Below, in pieces: positions 34,715 to 46,985 of a stretch of 64,000 nt of DNA. The stretch spans positions 1,736,001-1,800,000 of the forward strand of contig JAGMVK010000008.1 of assembly GCA_020747065.1 (NCBI GenBank), read 5' to 3'. Origin of the DNA: Cadophora sp. MPI-SDFR-AT-0126 (lineage: Eukaryota; Ascomycota; Leotiomycetes; Helotiales; Ploettnerulaceae). The notes below the pieces were generated by a model. The model did no database searches. It was given only the letters and a program-made list of their open reading frames with translations, and was not told where the DNA came from. Each line of letters opens with the position of its first letter. The first letter of the stretch is position 1. The position numbers were made by a program, and so were the translations under genes.

Positions 34715-36305
34715 AGTTTTGGGAATGTTGGCAAATGATTGGTATCAACAAGTACATGTTGTATTGGTAGCCATTGTACGGTTTTCAAAATGCAGTGATC
34801 CACCTTGCCAAGCGGTGAGCAACTGTACCAGCTGAGTAATCTTCTAGCGAAAGCGCTCTTGTCCTGTTCGATGAATGATGACTTCAACTTGGACATGTTC
34901 CGATCAATTATCTTCTGTCTATGTTCTGCAAGTGCAGGCACATGCCCATCTACAACACTCAAAGACAAGCTACCACCTGCTTGCGAATCAACTCGTTCTT
35001 AACCAGCCAAGTATTCCTCTCCACATTCAACATACATGGAGAGATCAGACGGGCAGTAGTAACAGCAAGCAACACAAGATTCATGACCATCAGCAGTTGC
35101 TCTGACATTGAACTGGTCCTGTGGGGCCTTTATCTGCCAAATCAATTGGTGTATGATCAGGACTTCTCGTGAAGGATGTGCATCGGCAAGGTTCTGTGGC
35201 CAAGCAGCAATCAATGGACGATAGGGAATGGAAGGATGGATAGCTGTCTCTGATTGTCGTCTCCCGTTTCCCGCCGATGAATACAACTTTTGAAGAGACT
35301 GTGACGTGAATTATGCTGCTGGTAATCGCCTGAAGCTATCGCTCTTAGCTTCCTTGATGAAGGGATCGTTCGTAGCTCGATCGCTGCGAAACAGTCCGGT
35401 AGGAGGCTCAATCCGTCCAAGTGGTCTGGCTCGATTAGGCATCTTGATGAGTACCGTGTAAGTGCTCTAATGCGGCGTCTTCTTGCTTGCTTGATGGGAG
35501 GACGCTGTGGGTACAGAATTGGTACTTTCTTGCCTTGGAGAAATCGATGGGCTCACTGTCTTAACAGATTATCGAACCTGGACAGATTAGGCGAGCCGAA
35601 CTCTGTGGTTCTGAACATCCCAGTCGCCACGTTCAACTTTTGCTTTGCGGGACGTTGAGTCTTGAGGATGGATAGGATTTAGACTTGAGCATAGTTAAGA
35701 ATTGAGACTAAAGCACCTGGCCATTGGTTCGGGTGCAAGAGCAGCTTGTTGGAATCTTCGCCTACAATTAGGAAGCTAAGAGTGTTATGAGACACCTGAC
35801 CCCATCATTGCTTTGGAGAAGTTTGAGAATCGCGAGAGAGATGACAAGGTAAGCAGGAATAAAGACGACCGACTGCTTTGTTTGCAACCATTCTCTGCTA
35901 ACAAATATTTGAAAGTTCCTAGCCGCCATACATTTGCAGCTAGTGCCAAAACATTAGATGAAGTCCTCCCTCGCTAATATCACTGGATTCCATAAAGGCT
36001 ATGTCAGCGGCTGTTCTTCTTGTACTCTGTTTAGCGGCTACGATGGGCAGGGTCATACATTTAATTTCGCACTAGCATCACCCCGAGGTTACTCAATTGG
36101 TTGGTGGAGATAACTTCAGTTCCCCTCCTCAGCCGTGCCAAGAAATACATCCACTGTGTGTCCGGGAGCATGTGGCTTGAGAAGCTGAGTACTTTCGACG
36201 ACACACTTCAGATTCGATTGTCAAAATGTGCCACATCGATTGTACAACAGATAAGAACGGAAAGCAGCTATCTAGCTCCGGCATCAGCACCACAGGCTCG
36301 AAAAG
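34715..36305. other. Intergenic, no supported gene
   Basis: About 1.6 kb between the hydratase gene and the degenerate EF-hand locus. Open frames are short and without domains. No repeats were recognised. Confidence 0.5.
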
Positions 36306-39227
36306 AGTTTCGGTTTTGGAGTTGGTGACTTCATCGCCGTGATTGAACTTAGCAAAAAGGTTCTTTTTCCCTCTCATACCACTACTTATGATCTAGAAAT
36401 CGATTGTTCAAGTTAATGGCTGGGGTGACCATCGATATCAAAGATATGGGATGCCTGCAAGGACTCTACAGATCAGTATCGAGATATTGGCAAGGATGTA
36501 CGTCAGACACACCTTATCATTACTGCCATACAGAGCTATTGGCAGATCGAAGAGAATAATGGCCGACCAGAATCACTTGAAAGAGATGGAGCAGACATGC
36601 ATCGAAAACTTGAAAAGATCGAAGCCGAGCTCAATAAACACAGAAATCTCGAAACTCGTGGTAGTCCACTCGACAGACTAAAATGGTTTGGGAATGACCT
36701 AGCGCCACAACGACAAGCCTTGCAAAACAGCAACTATCAGATGGCGATGTTCAATGCCACTCTAGTCGCAACCAACGCCAGTAGCCGATCGGCAGAACAA
36801 CTCAAATTACTGAGAGAGCTGAAGGATCAAGTTAAGATCAACAAGACAAAGCAATACCTGCGTCTACTTAAGGAGCTGAAAGATCAAAGCAAGATCCTGG
36901 AAGTTGTCATGAAGCAGTATCAAGAGATGCAGAAAGGGAGAACGAGCAAGCTCCCACCCGCATATTCTCAGATGACAGCCAAAGATGTGAACGAGGATGA
37001 GGACATAGATTGGCCTACCATTCGCAATGATCTCAAGGAGACAGAGCTAAATGAAGCTGAGTTGAAGCAGCATACGGTTTTCATCACGTATTGGATTGAG
37101 ACAGTCAACTCAAATCACAGCTCCGAACCTTCGAAGCTCCAGGAAAGCGTCGATGAATATCTTTCAAAAATTCCTAACAATCGGAATGCCGGTGAAACAG
37201 GGCATTCTATTCACGGAAGCTCACCACCTCCTTCTAGCACAGATGCTCCAACCTTGCCGGTTCATGTACCAGCTGTATTGCCGCCACCGCGACCTCCTCC
37301 GCTGTCAGAGCGGCCTACCAGTACAAACACTCATCGGAGTCAATCTAGCACCTGGCGTGATCCGTCCTTGGAAGTCCCCAACTTCGCTGTGAGTATGGTC
37401 GCAAAAGTGTCAAAGTCGAAATATGGAGATGGTCAAGATGAATTGTATATTCTTCCCATCAAGAGAGCATATCATTATCTCGACTATAGTGGCAATGGTT
37501 GGCTCACTCACGAAGAAGTTCGAAGTGTCTGTAAAGATGCTGCTTCCCAGGCAGGCGTTAACTTCTCCGACGCCCAAATCGCGGCCCTGGTGACAAAAAT
37601 GGATGCTAATTGCGATCACGAAATCGATCTTGAAGAGTTTATCGAGACAGTCGTCAAGCTCAGGGACGAGATGTTTGAAGTCATATACCTCAACTCTCAA
37701 ATTGCGGCCCGGGTCGATGCTGGTGTCGTTCTACAATCTGCTTTCGACGACAAGGCTAACCACTACCTGCTTCCATACGGTTGGGAACACCGGGCGATTT
37801 ACACACGTTTCAGCTCTCGACGTTTACAAACTTCCAAGGACGAATTTACCCACAATGCATTTCGTCCACCGCAGACCCTGCCACCTCTGCAACGAAATAT
37901 AGCCACTGCAACGTATCTTGCAACTTCTTTCTGCGCTACCCAGGTCGCAAATGCTCGTAGTCTGTGGAGGAAATCACTGCTCAGCATGAACACTAATGAT
38001 GCGACAGAATATAATTCAGCACTGAGCAGTGTCGCCAGAGCGGTCGCCAGAGCGGTCGCCAAATTTCACTTCTTGGATCCTGAAGGCGCGTCTGCAGGGA
38101 GGGTACTTGACAACTGCTTGGATATGATGCAGCTTATTCCTTTGGAACTGTTTGACGACATGAGAGATGACCCGTTCGAGGATCTTCTAGCATTGAGAGG
38201 AGAGTTATGAAATATTTTAAGCCCAATACTCGGTTTCGTCTGGAACTTGAAGCCTACGCATCGGAAATTCTGGATTACCTCAAGTCCAGATCAGATCTTC
38301 TTGGACGTCAGCCCCCATCCGCCAGCTCTTTCTGAGTGGAGACGACTGCGAATGTCAAATTTCTCAAAACTGATTGACGCGGCAGCTTCGAAATGGACAG
38401 ATTTGAATGCTAGAATCCTGAGATACGTGGAGTGGTACAACAGGAATCAAGCGAGGCTACTTTTGGAGGTCAACGAAGCGTTTTTGGAGATAAAACGCCT
38501 TTACGAGGCCCAATTACAAAATACTGAGACTCAGCGCGAGATTAATATAGAGACGGTGCGAATGGAAAATCTCCCTCGCGAAGGACTGCGTAAGCTATGT
38601 CCTGGCGGAAGAATAAGACTTCGCTAAAAGCACATTGCAGGCTTCCGATATCCGGAGGTGTATTTCAAAGTCTCAGTTGACGGCAGTGAATATGGATTAA
38701 CTTCTGATATACAGGAGGAAAATGCGTCGCCTGAGTGGAACTTTCATAGACCATGGTAAAAAAAAGCTGACTAGTTTGACGAGAGAATTGGTTGCTGACC
38801 GAGTTTAGCAAAGAAAATTGTGACAGTATCATACAATTGGATTTTCACCGCGGAGACAGCTGGGATTATAGTTTCATTCAAGCATCAAAAACTTTTACTG
38901 GAGCTTACAAGTTCAAAATGAGCGACGTTACGAACTTCGGTCGCGAAAAATTCGAAGGTAATTGAAAACACCATCGATTTGTCTTGAAAGTCCTCTCTGA
39001 TTCACGTTTCCGGTAACAAGTACAGGCTCCCATTACCGAAACCTCTTCCCAGAGGGTGGAGACTGGCACATCATGGTGTGGAGCTGCTCTATCATGACAT
39101 CAACCAAGTTGGGTATGAAAGTGAAGAGAATCGCCCTGGGATCGACAAGGATTCTATCTTCCAGCATGTGCTTCAGAGCAAAAGCTTTACTCAAATAGGA
39201 GACTTCTTTCCGTACGGTACCTCCTGA
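36306..39227 (+). pseudogene. Decaying EF-hand / C2-like / WW-like gene
   Basis: Coding-like segments: 36306-36359 (SFGFGVGDFIAVIELSKK), 36444-38589, 38641-38755, 38809-38957 and 39026-39227. The first resembles the N-terminus of a family common in filamentous ascomycetes, which normally reads MSFGF; here the Met codon is AAG and no ATG precedes it in frame after a stop at 36273. Exon 2 holds a helical region, a proline-rich linker and two EF-hands (DYSGNGWLTHEE and DANCDHEIDLEE). An in-frame TGA at 38208-38210 interrupts it, yet coding character continues in the same frame. Then come a C2-like piece (YFKVSVDGSEYG) and a WW-like piece (LPRGWRLAHHGVELLY) that is one base out of phase. If functional, a truncated protein from Met 36597 (537 residues) is possible. 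Function unknown. Confidence 0.65.
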
Positions 39228-40250
39228 ACTGGGAAGAAGAGTCACGCCGCAAACTCACTGCTGTGGCATGAAGTAATCGCATGACCACATTGACTTGGAA
39301 GGGTAGTCTACATCACAGCTGTGTGGGCAGTTAGCGGACAAGAATCTCTCAAGTCGCACCTTACAAACAACAAATGAATTTTCTTTTTCCGTACAACAAA
39401 GGTTATCTGAAAGAGTTGTGTTGACTACTATTTCCCATCTTGAGTTAATTAGAAAACAAAAATCACGCCTCTTTTATTTTAGCGAGATTAAGCGAATAAC
39501 ACTCCTGCTCACAGCGAACGATATGGAAGCTGTGACCATGATCAACGCCAGTGACGGGAGACGTACGGAAACTTATATTCACAAGTATAATCACCTGAGG
39601 ATCTAGTATCCTGTTACTATCCGCAAGAAGCGATTCAATTGGTTCCTATCATAGCATGCTATTAGGTGAGCATATGCGCGTGAAAAATTACCTTAAAGGC
39701 GAAAAGTGGAACGTCCCCCCACCCCGCCCCCACCCCCACCAAAAAGGCAAAATTGATGTTCAGAGGACCGTCAAGCTAAAATTTGAAGACCGAATATCTA
39801 TTTTTAAGCGCCCGGAAGAAGCAAAGCAGCATCGTCCTTGGCGGTGAACTAGGCCCAGCTCGTTCTTGTCAGGGGGGGGGGACTGGCTCGGGACTGGAGG
39901 AGCCGGCATTATCTATGCCCACGATCGGGGCTCTTCAAGTGCCACCACGCACTCATGAGGTCGTCTAACAGCAAGGAAGAAGCACGAGAGTGTCTGACGC
40001 AGACTGTGATTATTTATAATGATATTCTGTTGCTTTCCTACCCCTCACTCCATCGCTCCTTCCTATTCCCGAAACACAGATAACGCCATTTGAGATGCCA
40101 AGATATACCTCGAATGCTCAGACCGACATAGGAGACTCAATGAATGGCATAATCTCGTTTGTCTCATGCTGACATGAAAAAGAGCGTCTGCAAAGAAAGG
40201 CTACCAAGGAGCAGAACCAACAGATGCCAAAACAAGCGAAAATTACTTGA
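39228..40250. other. Intergenic with G-quadruplex-forming tract
   Basis: About 1 kb between the degenerate locus and the 3' end of the LIM gene. A C-rich run at about 39715-39738 gives, on the minus strand, four runs of four or more G separated by single bases. A run of ten G follows at 39872-39881. No gene is supported. Confidence 0.55.
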
Positions 40251-42989
40251 TCACTTTTTCAACTCCCGTTCAATGCATCGGATGCATAACACGGCTGTAC
40301 CATCTCCAATCTTTAAAGGGTAGAAGGCACCATCATCGAAAGAGCTCTTGCAAGTTGCACATCGAAAACACTTTTCGTGCCATTCGCCACCCATTGCTTG
40401 GACATATTCGCCGATGACGGGAAGTTTGCATTCTAGGCACTTGGGAGCTTGCCGCTCGGTGCGCTTGGTTTGGCAATTCAGACACCAGGCATATCCATCT
40501 TTTTCAATGTGTGTATCGCCCTTTTCAAAAGGATTCCCGCACTCGGCGCAGAAGAAGTGTCCGTAATGCCAGTTCTGGCCAAGGGCCACCATGTGTTCGC
40601 CAATGATTGGGGTTGTGCAGTGTTTGCATCGTGGGGCGAAAGATTCGTGGAAATCCAGATGGCAGTAAAATCGCAAGCGCTCATCGCCGTCTTCTGCCAT
40701 GGTCTGGCCCTCAATCTCTGGGATTTTCTCTCCCCGTGCCCGACGTCTGATTCGATCGAAACGCTCGGCACGCTTCTCCTTGGGTTCAGGATGGATTTCT
40801 AGAGATTCGAGTCCAGTGCCACAGGTGAAGCAAATAAAACATTCGGGATGGAAATGCTCTGCAGCTCCACTGAGCTTGACAACTTTTCCTTCGATGGGTA
40901 GTTGACATTGGTGACAGGTTGCTGTCGCCCTTTTGCCGGCTGGAGACCAATGGCCACGGGAAACCGGGGTTGGTGTTTGCCGTTGTGTTGCACGACCAGT
41001 GGAAGATTTTGGAGTAGGAAGGGGTCTCGTGGATTGAGTAGTAGCAGCATCTCCCACTGTTATTTGAGGTATAGCGGGAGCTGAAACTGAGATGACAGGT
41101 GCGTCGGGCAGGTTTATTGTAGGGACAGAAGATGTAGAGTCAGGGAAATTTATCGTTGGCACGGTCGGCTTCGAATCAGGAAGATTGATTGTAGGGACAG
41201 GCGGATGAGAATCTGGGAAATTGATGACTGGTATAGAGACTGTAGCCGCTTTTGTTACTTGGATTGAGGGAGTGCTAGGAAGCTGAATGGTCGGGATAGG
41301 GGGTGAGACATCCTTCGAATCTGAACGAGCAGGTAGGCTTTGCCTCTGACTGCTGGAGGAGCCCCTGTCGATCCGATCGAATGGTGATCTTCTTCGCACT
41401 TCTGGCTTCACATCAGCCTCCTTCGGCTTCCAATTGGAGTCGAAGCTTACAATCGGACGACCCGGCTTATTGCTTACAGCTGTAGGAGTCGGCAGTTTGG
41501 GACTGCGATCTTTCAGACGCATACTAGTAGCTTGACGAATGTCCTCGCCTCTAATCTCAAGCCCATCTTTCATTGGCACAGCTGGTGCATCATTATCGGC
41601 GACTGGTTTGACCTTGGGACTCTGAGCTGCAGGAGGAGGGTTGGCAGTGTAGTTCGGGTTTCTTGACTGAGAAGGCGGATTTCGGTGGATCTCGAAAGCA
41701 GAAAATTTCTTGGTTGGCTCTGGAGGAGTACTGTGGGACCGTGTACCGGTATCTTGTGCGAATTGTACTCGATTCAATGGATTTCGAGGCTTGATACGAA
41801 GTGGTGCTGGCATATCATGAACTTCTGGTGAGCGTCCACGATCTTCACTATCCTGCTCAGGCTCCTCCCAGATTTGCTCCCCAGTGAAAGTACCCATGAC
41901 TTCGCCACTGACATTTCGTTTTCCACTGCTCTTTCTGCTTGAACCTTGGGGCCTGGCGCGGCCTGGGAGACTTCCAAAGGATTTGCTGCTCCCAGCCGAT
42001 GGTCGAATTTCTCTGGCAGAGTCAATAGAACCTCGAATAGTGGCATCAGGGCTAGCATTTCTTTGTCGGAAGTAATCAGATCCCTCGCTAGAGATTCGGC
42101 TTCGAGGAGACTGGAGCCCCCCACTGCTGCTTGACCCCCCAGATACAGAGCGAGGCATGTCTCTTGCCAGGCCAGTTGCAATGCTCAGTCCGCTATAGCG
42201 ACCAACACTTTGTGCGCGTGCGTGCTGGTAGCTGTTCTTTCTCAAGTGGTCTTTGTAACGATAAGGAGCATCGGCTTGGGTCGCAGGCTCAGGGAATTGG
42301 TGTTGATAAACAAGTTCTGAAGCTTCCTGTTGAGCGGCGTTGTGAATCCGGAGCTCTTCTTCATCTTGAGGTTTCAAGTCCATATCCTCCATAGCCTCTC
42401 TCAATGATACAGCCTCTTCCTTCTCCATCCAGCGAAGGCCTCGCTCCATGTATGTAGCTGTTGGGACGACATCTGATGCTTTGAGAGGTTTGGGGACGCT
42501 TTGTGATGCAGTCGGAGGTTGTACTAGCTGTCTGCCAGTCCGCGACGTAACAGAAGAGTATGTAGAGAGAGAAGATTGAGCCCGTCTGTGAGATTGGACG
42601 CTCGAGGAACGACGAGCGGATTCGACTGGAGACTCCGGGTTTGCGTCTGCTGGCGCCTTTGAGGCAGCTCCTCTATCAGAGTCACGGCGATTGCTAGCGG
42701 GTAGTGGTCTGGCACCGCTAGGTCGAGCAACACGATTGTTGCGGAGGTCGGATAGATATGAAGCTATTATATGTTAGAAATCTAGTTGCGATCTTTAATG
42801 CCCGAAGGTCTCTGGGTTGCGGGAAAGTGCCCGATGAGCTGTGGCGGTGTAGTGCATAGTATTAGGTGTAGCTATCTCTCAGGCCAAAATTTACATACCA
42901 AACTCGTCGTTGCTCATATACACTGGTCCTGGCGGTGTGACTTTGCGATTTCGATCCTTGGACTCTTTCGACCGGCCTCTAGGAAACAT
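40251..42989 (-). CDS. Three-LIM-domain protein, paxillin-like
   Basis: Two exons (42989-42899, 42763-40251) give 867 residues. The N-terminal 680 residues are Ser/Pro/Arg-rich and probably disordered. They include four tandem copies of a VPTIN(F/L)PDS unit near residues 575-625. Three LIM zinc domains fill the C-terminus: the first begins CHQCQLPIEGKV and has an inserted basic loop before FYCHLDF; the second begins CKHCTTPIIGEH; the third begins CLECKLPVIGEY and ends CIRCIERELKK. This layout resembles the fungal paxillin-like proteins (Pxl1 type) that act in cell polarity and septation with Rho GTPases; orthology is inference. Exon 1 encodes MFPRGRSKESKDRNRK and joins in phase at FG|A. Confidence 0.88.
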
Positions 42990-44313
42990 TGTTTTGAACC
43001 GACGCCTGACAAGCTAGACTTGTGTCTTGGTACTCGTGCTCTTTCTAAATTTGAGGCAGTTGCGCGCAAGAAAAAGTTGTGTGTTGATAATTTATGATGC
43101 TCTGGTGCGACCCTCGAAGTGTTTGTATTTGTATTTGTTTGTATCTCGGTGATGGTTGTAGAAGCAACAAGTGAGGGGCGGATTTGTTTATCGACAGCGC
43201 ATAGAGTCAATATCAGGCAATTGAATAGAGAAGGGGGTTTGACTGTGTGTGACGAGTGGTGAGTCAAAACAAATGGATGCTTTGTGCTCCGTTTGCTGGC
43301 GGGTGGTCTGAGTGATAAGTGGTGGACCGCGGATCCCAGAATGTCAACAAGGCTAGTCTGTTGCCGGGCGACCGACCACTCGACCTTTGAAAGCTGCAAG
43401 CTCAACCACACCCGAGTCCCTTACTTACTCGTTTGGAGCTGTGGGAAAGACGTCAAAGAGAAGATTTGATTTGTATCTTGAGGGCATACCTACGAGCTTC
43501 ACACCGTTCTATCTCATGGAAATGCTTGTTCTGCATCATGCACATCTCACCGCTTTCCAGAAATGAGTGGAGAGCTCCAGCAAAAAAGCATCGCGGAGTG
43601 GTGCCAGCAGCTGGAAGCACGGGCAGACATCAAATCCGCGCGCACCAAGACAATTGGGAACCCCAGCAACGGAGTTTGTTCTAGATTGGGCGAGCTGCTC
43701 AAAATCCACTACTTCGTTCCTTTCATCTTCTTGCGGATCGTTTTGTCTCCTCTTGTCTCTCTGATAGCTTTCGTATCAATCGTCCAAAGTACGAACACTT
43801 CCGGACAATAAAGAAATGCCGAGCAGATTTACCACGGACCTGATTCCGTACGTACGGTAGTGACTTTCGATGGCATTAGGTAAGTGTCTGGATTTCATCC
43901 AACTGTTGCATCGGCATCACGGCATCCCTTACACTCGAAGAGGCAAGTCCTTGCTGCTGTTGCCGTCCTCTCGTTATTCCCGACAATAATGCAGCGACGC
44001 AGCAAAGCAACGCCAACGTCCTTCCGTTTCGCGGGGTACCGTAGCGTAGCAAAGCGTTAGAAAAGTCTAGTCACTGCTCCACTTCGTCACCTATTAGCCT
44101 GCTAAGGGGATCCATTCTCAAAATGTTTTTCATCCTCTTTTGTTTGACTTCTGACCCTTCTCTTGGCAGAAGCTGCAGTCGTTGTTACTGAGAAATGTCC
44201 TTTGTATAAATTTTCCAGGATATGTATATATTTACCTCTTCTTTGGAACTCTTCCTGCCCTTCTAGGGTGTACATTTTCCCTTGAAGCATCTATTCTCTT
44301 TCTTCTGGTGGCT
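42990..44313. other. Divergent promoter region between LIM and MFS genes
   Basis: About 1.3 kb upstream of both genes. It contains one possible small frame at 43563-43811, listed separately, and nothing else recognisable. Confidence 0.5.
43563..43811 (+). CDS. Possible small protein, doubtful
   Basis: An 82-codon frame starting MSGELQQKSIAEWCQQLEA. The first 48 residues are hydrophilic and helix-like, followed by a hydrophobic stretch (FVPFIFLRIVLSPLVSLIAF) that could be one membrane helix. The composition is protein-like, but there is no family match and an overlapping frame is also open. It may be spurious or the remnant of a larger gene. Confidence 0.2.
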   Translation: MSGELQQKSIAEWCQQLEARADIKSARTKTIGNPSNGVCSRLGELLKIHYFVPFIFLRIVLSPLVSLIAFVSIVQSTNTSGQ

Positions 44314-45943
44314 ATGAGGCGCTCTGAAGACCTAGATGGGATTGATCCCGAACGACAATTGGAGGGTCAAAGGAACGAAGCTCTCTCAGAAAAGACGATC
44401 ATTGCCGACGGGTCAGAAGAACCAAGACACACTGAAGTCCAGAAGCCAGACGATGTGCCTCCTGATGGGGGATACGGATGGGTCGTTGTGATCTGCGTGT
44501 CACTTATAAATGCTCACACTTGGGGTATCAACAGTGTTTGTCCACAATTCCGTATTAGCATTCGATACTCGCTGATTCAAGGTAGTCTTATGGTGTGTTC
44601 CTAGCCCATTATCTGGCACAGAACACATTTCCTGGCGCATCAGCGCTCGAATATGCCTTCATTGGCGGTCTATCAATATCAATGGCCTTGATCATCGCCC
44701 CTCTAGCAACCGTCTGTGTTGGAAGATTCGGAACTCAGGTCACCTTGAGCATCGGCATCTTCCTGGAGACCGCAGGTCTACTAGGCGCATCATGGGCTTG
44801 GAAAATTTGGCATCTCTTTCTTTCTCAAGGTCTTGCGTTCGGCTTCGGGATGGGCTTTCTATTTGTTGCCAGTGTAGGATTGATTCCGCAATGGTTCAGC
44901 AAGCATCGATCGTTCGCCAACAGCATTGCGGCAGCTGGTAGCGGTATTGGAGGCTTGATTTACTCCTTGGCTACGAACGCAATGATCCAATCCATAGGCC
45001 TAGGTTGGGCATTCCGGGTTCTGGCAATCATCTCCTGTGCCGTGAATTTTCTCAGCACGAGCCTCATCAGAGATCGAAATAAGTTGGTTGGTTCGGTCCA
45101 AATGGCATTCGATGTGAGGCTGTTCAAACGAGTTGAATTTCTACTCTTGCTTGGGTGGGGATTCTTCTCGATGCTCGGGTATATCGTACTGTTGTTCTCG
45201 TTGCCGAGTTATGCAAGGAGTGTTGGACTTACTGCTAGCCAAGGATCAGTTATAGGAGCACTGCTCAATCTTGGGCAAGGTAAGTCTCAGACCTCGTTCG
45301 CTTCTTTGACGAGTTACTGACAGTTTTCAAGGCCTCGGGCGACCGTTCGTTGGATATTTTAGCGACTCATTTGGTCGCATCAATATGGCAGGCACTTGTA
45401 CTTTCCTGGCAGGGCTCTTCAGCCTCGTCATTTGGATATTTGCAAAAAGCTACGGCGTTCTGATATTCTTCTCCATCATAGTAGGCTCGGTTGCTGGAAC
45501 GTGAGTAGCCATCTCTCCAAATAACACTTCCCTGCTAAATCAATGCTAGTTTCTGGACAACTATCGGCCCCGTCGGAGCAGAAGTAGTCGGCATCAAAAT
45601 ATTGCCATCGGCTTTGTCAATTGTCTGGCTCGTGTTAGTGCTCCCCTGCACATTCTCAGAACCCATTGGTCTCGAAATGCGCCAAGACAGTGGTGATATC
45701 TACTTGCACGCACAGCTGTTCACTGGTTTCATGTATATTGGCGCAGCTCTCTGTATGTGGTTCTTGAGAGCATGGAAAATCCAGGAATTGAGTCGATTGA
45801 GAGAAAGCAAGGAGCAGAGAGAGCAGGATATCAGAGATGATGATGCGGTGGTTAGGCCAGCTCTTTCCAGGCACGCGAGTCGGATAAGTGTGAAGAATAG
45901 TGTCAAGGCTGCTAAAGGACTTTGGTCATGGCAACGTGTCTAG
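44314..45943 (+). CDS. MFS transporter, monocarboxylate-transporter-like
   Basis: Four exons (44314-44535, 44586-45279, 45332-45500, 45550-45943) give 492 residues. After a 50-residue charged N-terminus comes PPDGGYGWVVV, the signature of the monocarboxylate transporter (MCT) branch of the major facilitator superfamily at helix 1. About twelve hydrophobic segments follow, with the RFG loop between helices 2 and 3 and the conserved GLGRPFVGYFSDSFGR segment in the second half. The C-terminal tail is cytoplasmic and rich in Glu/Arg/Ser. In fungi such proteins are often orphan carriers of organic acids or other metabolites; the substrate is unknown. Exon 1 joins exon 2 at INS|SYGVFLAHY using a GTTTGT donor. 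It is tail-to-tail with the next gene, 67 bp apart. Confidence 0.9.
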
Positions 45944-46010
45944 GAACGAGTATGACGATACTATACTCTCAAAACTAATAAGCATAAGATCTAAAATACA
46001 AGCGAAGGTC

Positions 46011-46985
46011 TCACGAGGCAACATTCCCGCAGTTTTCCAAGTCCCTCAGACGTCCACTCTCGTCACAACTAGCCCACTTCCACCACCCCGCATTCCACCT
46101 GCCCACCGTCTTCATAATAAGCCACTTCGCTATCCACGGCATAGGCCAATCCCTCCACCTCCCATCCTCAAACTCCACATCCAGATTCCTCGCAAAGAAC
46201 GGGACACCACCTGTTTTTGAGAGATACAGAGGGGATTTCGCGCCCTGAGTATTGATGAGCTGGAGAAGAGGTAGGGCCGTGCCGAAGCGGGAAAGGGACA
46301 GGAGAGAGGGGATTTCGTCCGCGAGATGGGTGGCTAGGGAGGGGGCGAAAGAGGAGATTAGGTTGTTGAGGTGAGATCCGGAAAATGATTTGGGATTGGC
46401 ACGGCTGGTGGTGAGGTATTCTTTGAATGCTGTTAGGCCTGGGAGGAAGGCATCTGGGGTTTGTTGGTTATCTGCGACCCTAAAATACAAATGACACAAC
46501 TGCGTGGCCAAAATAAGGAGCCAGTGACAGATACTCACGGTGCTGCTCGATGTTGACATCCATGATCCCCACCTCTCCTGTCTTCGCCTCAATTGCTGGA
46601 AATAGAACGTTCTCTTCCATTGCATGATGCTCATCAAGGATTTCTGCCCAACACAGGGAGTAGGAGATGAATGATCGATGGTCTTCGGGTTTGATATGTG
46701 GTGCTTGAAGGTAGATGCTATTGAGACCCCGGATCATGATGTTGTGGGCAAGAGCCATTACGCTCGCAGCTGTAGGAAAATTAATTGACTAATTTGTGCA
46801 TGTTGGGAGGATATACTGACCTTCCACATACGGATCGTATGGTTTCTACATGGCTTTGAGTTCTTGTCTGTACAATTTACTGCTCCCGAGTAAAGACTTA
46901 CACATGCATTCTGAGCATGAGCTGGGGTCTCAATCAATTTGAAAGGGCTGGTTGCAAAACGTCCTTGGTCTCTCAAAGTAGACAT
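46011..46985 (-). CDS. Hemerythrin-like HHE domain protein
   Basis: Four exons (46985-46902, 46845-46821, 46769-46539, 46471-46011) give 266 residues. The HHE four-helix region is recognised by MALAHNIMIRGLNSIYLQAP, the DEHHAMEENVLFP motif, an EQHHNQ motif and LATHLADEIPSLL; these His and Glu residues are the usual di-iron ligands. Many fungal members are uncharacterised; possible roles are oxygen or iron sensing and nitric-oxide or redox protection, all inference. Exon 2 is only 25 nt (KPYDPYVE) and was chosen because HAQNAC|KPYDPYVE|AASVMAL keeps frame across both splices. An upstream in-frame extension exists but lacks a convincing start. Confidence 0.85.

Noticed and set aside
36597..38210. 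Treating this frame as a complete 537-residue gene
   Set aside because: Coding character and a conserved N-terminal motif extend upstream across an intron, and the same frame continues past the TGA, so it is better read as part of a larger damaged gene.
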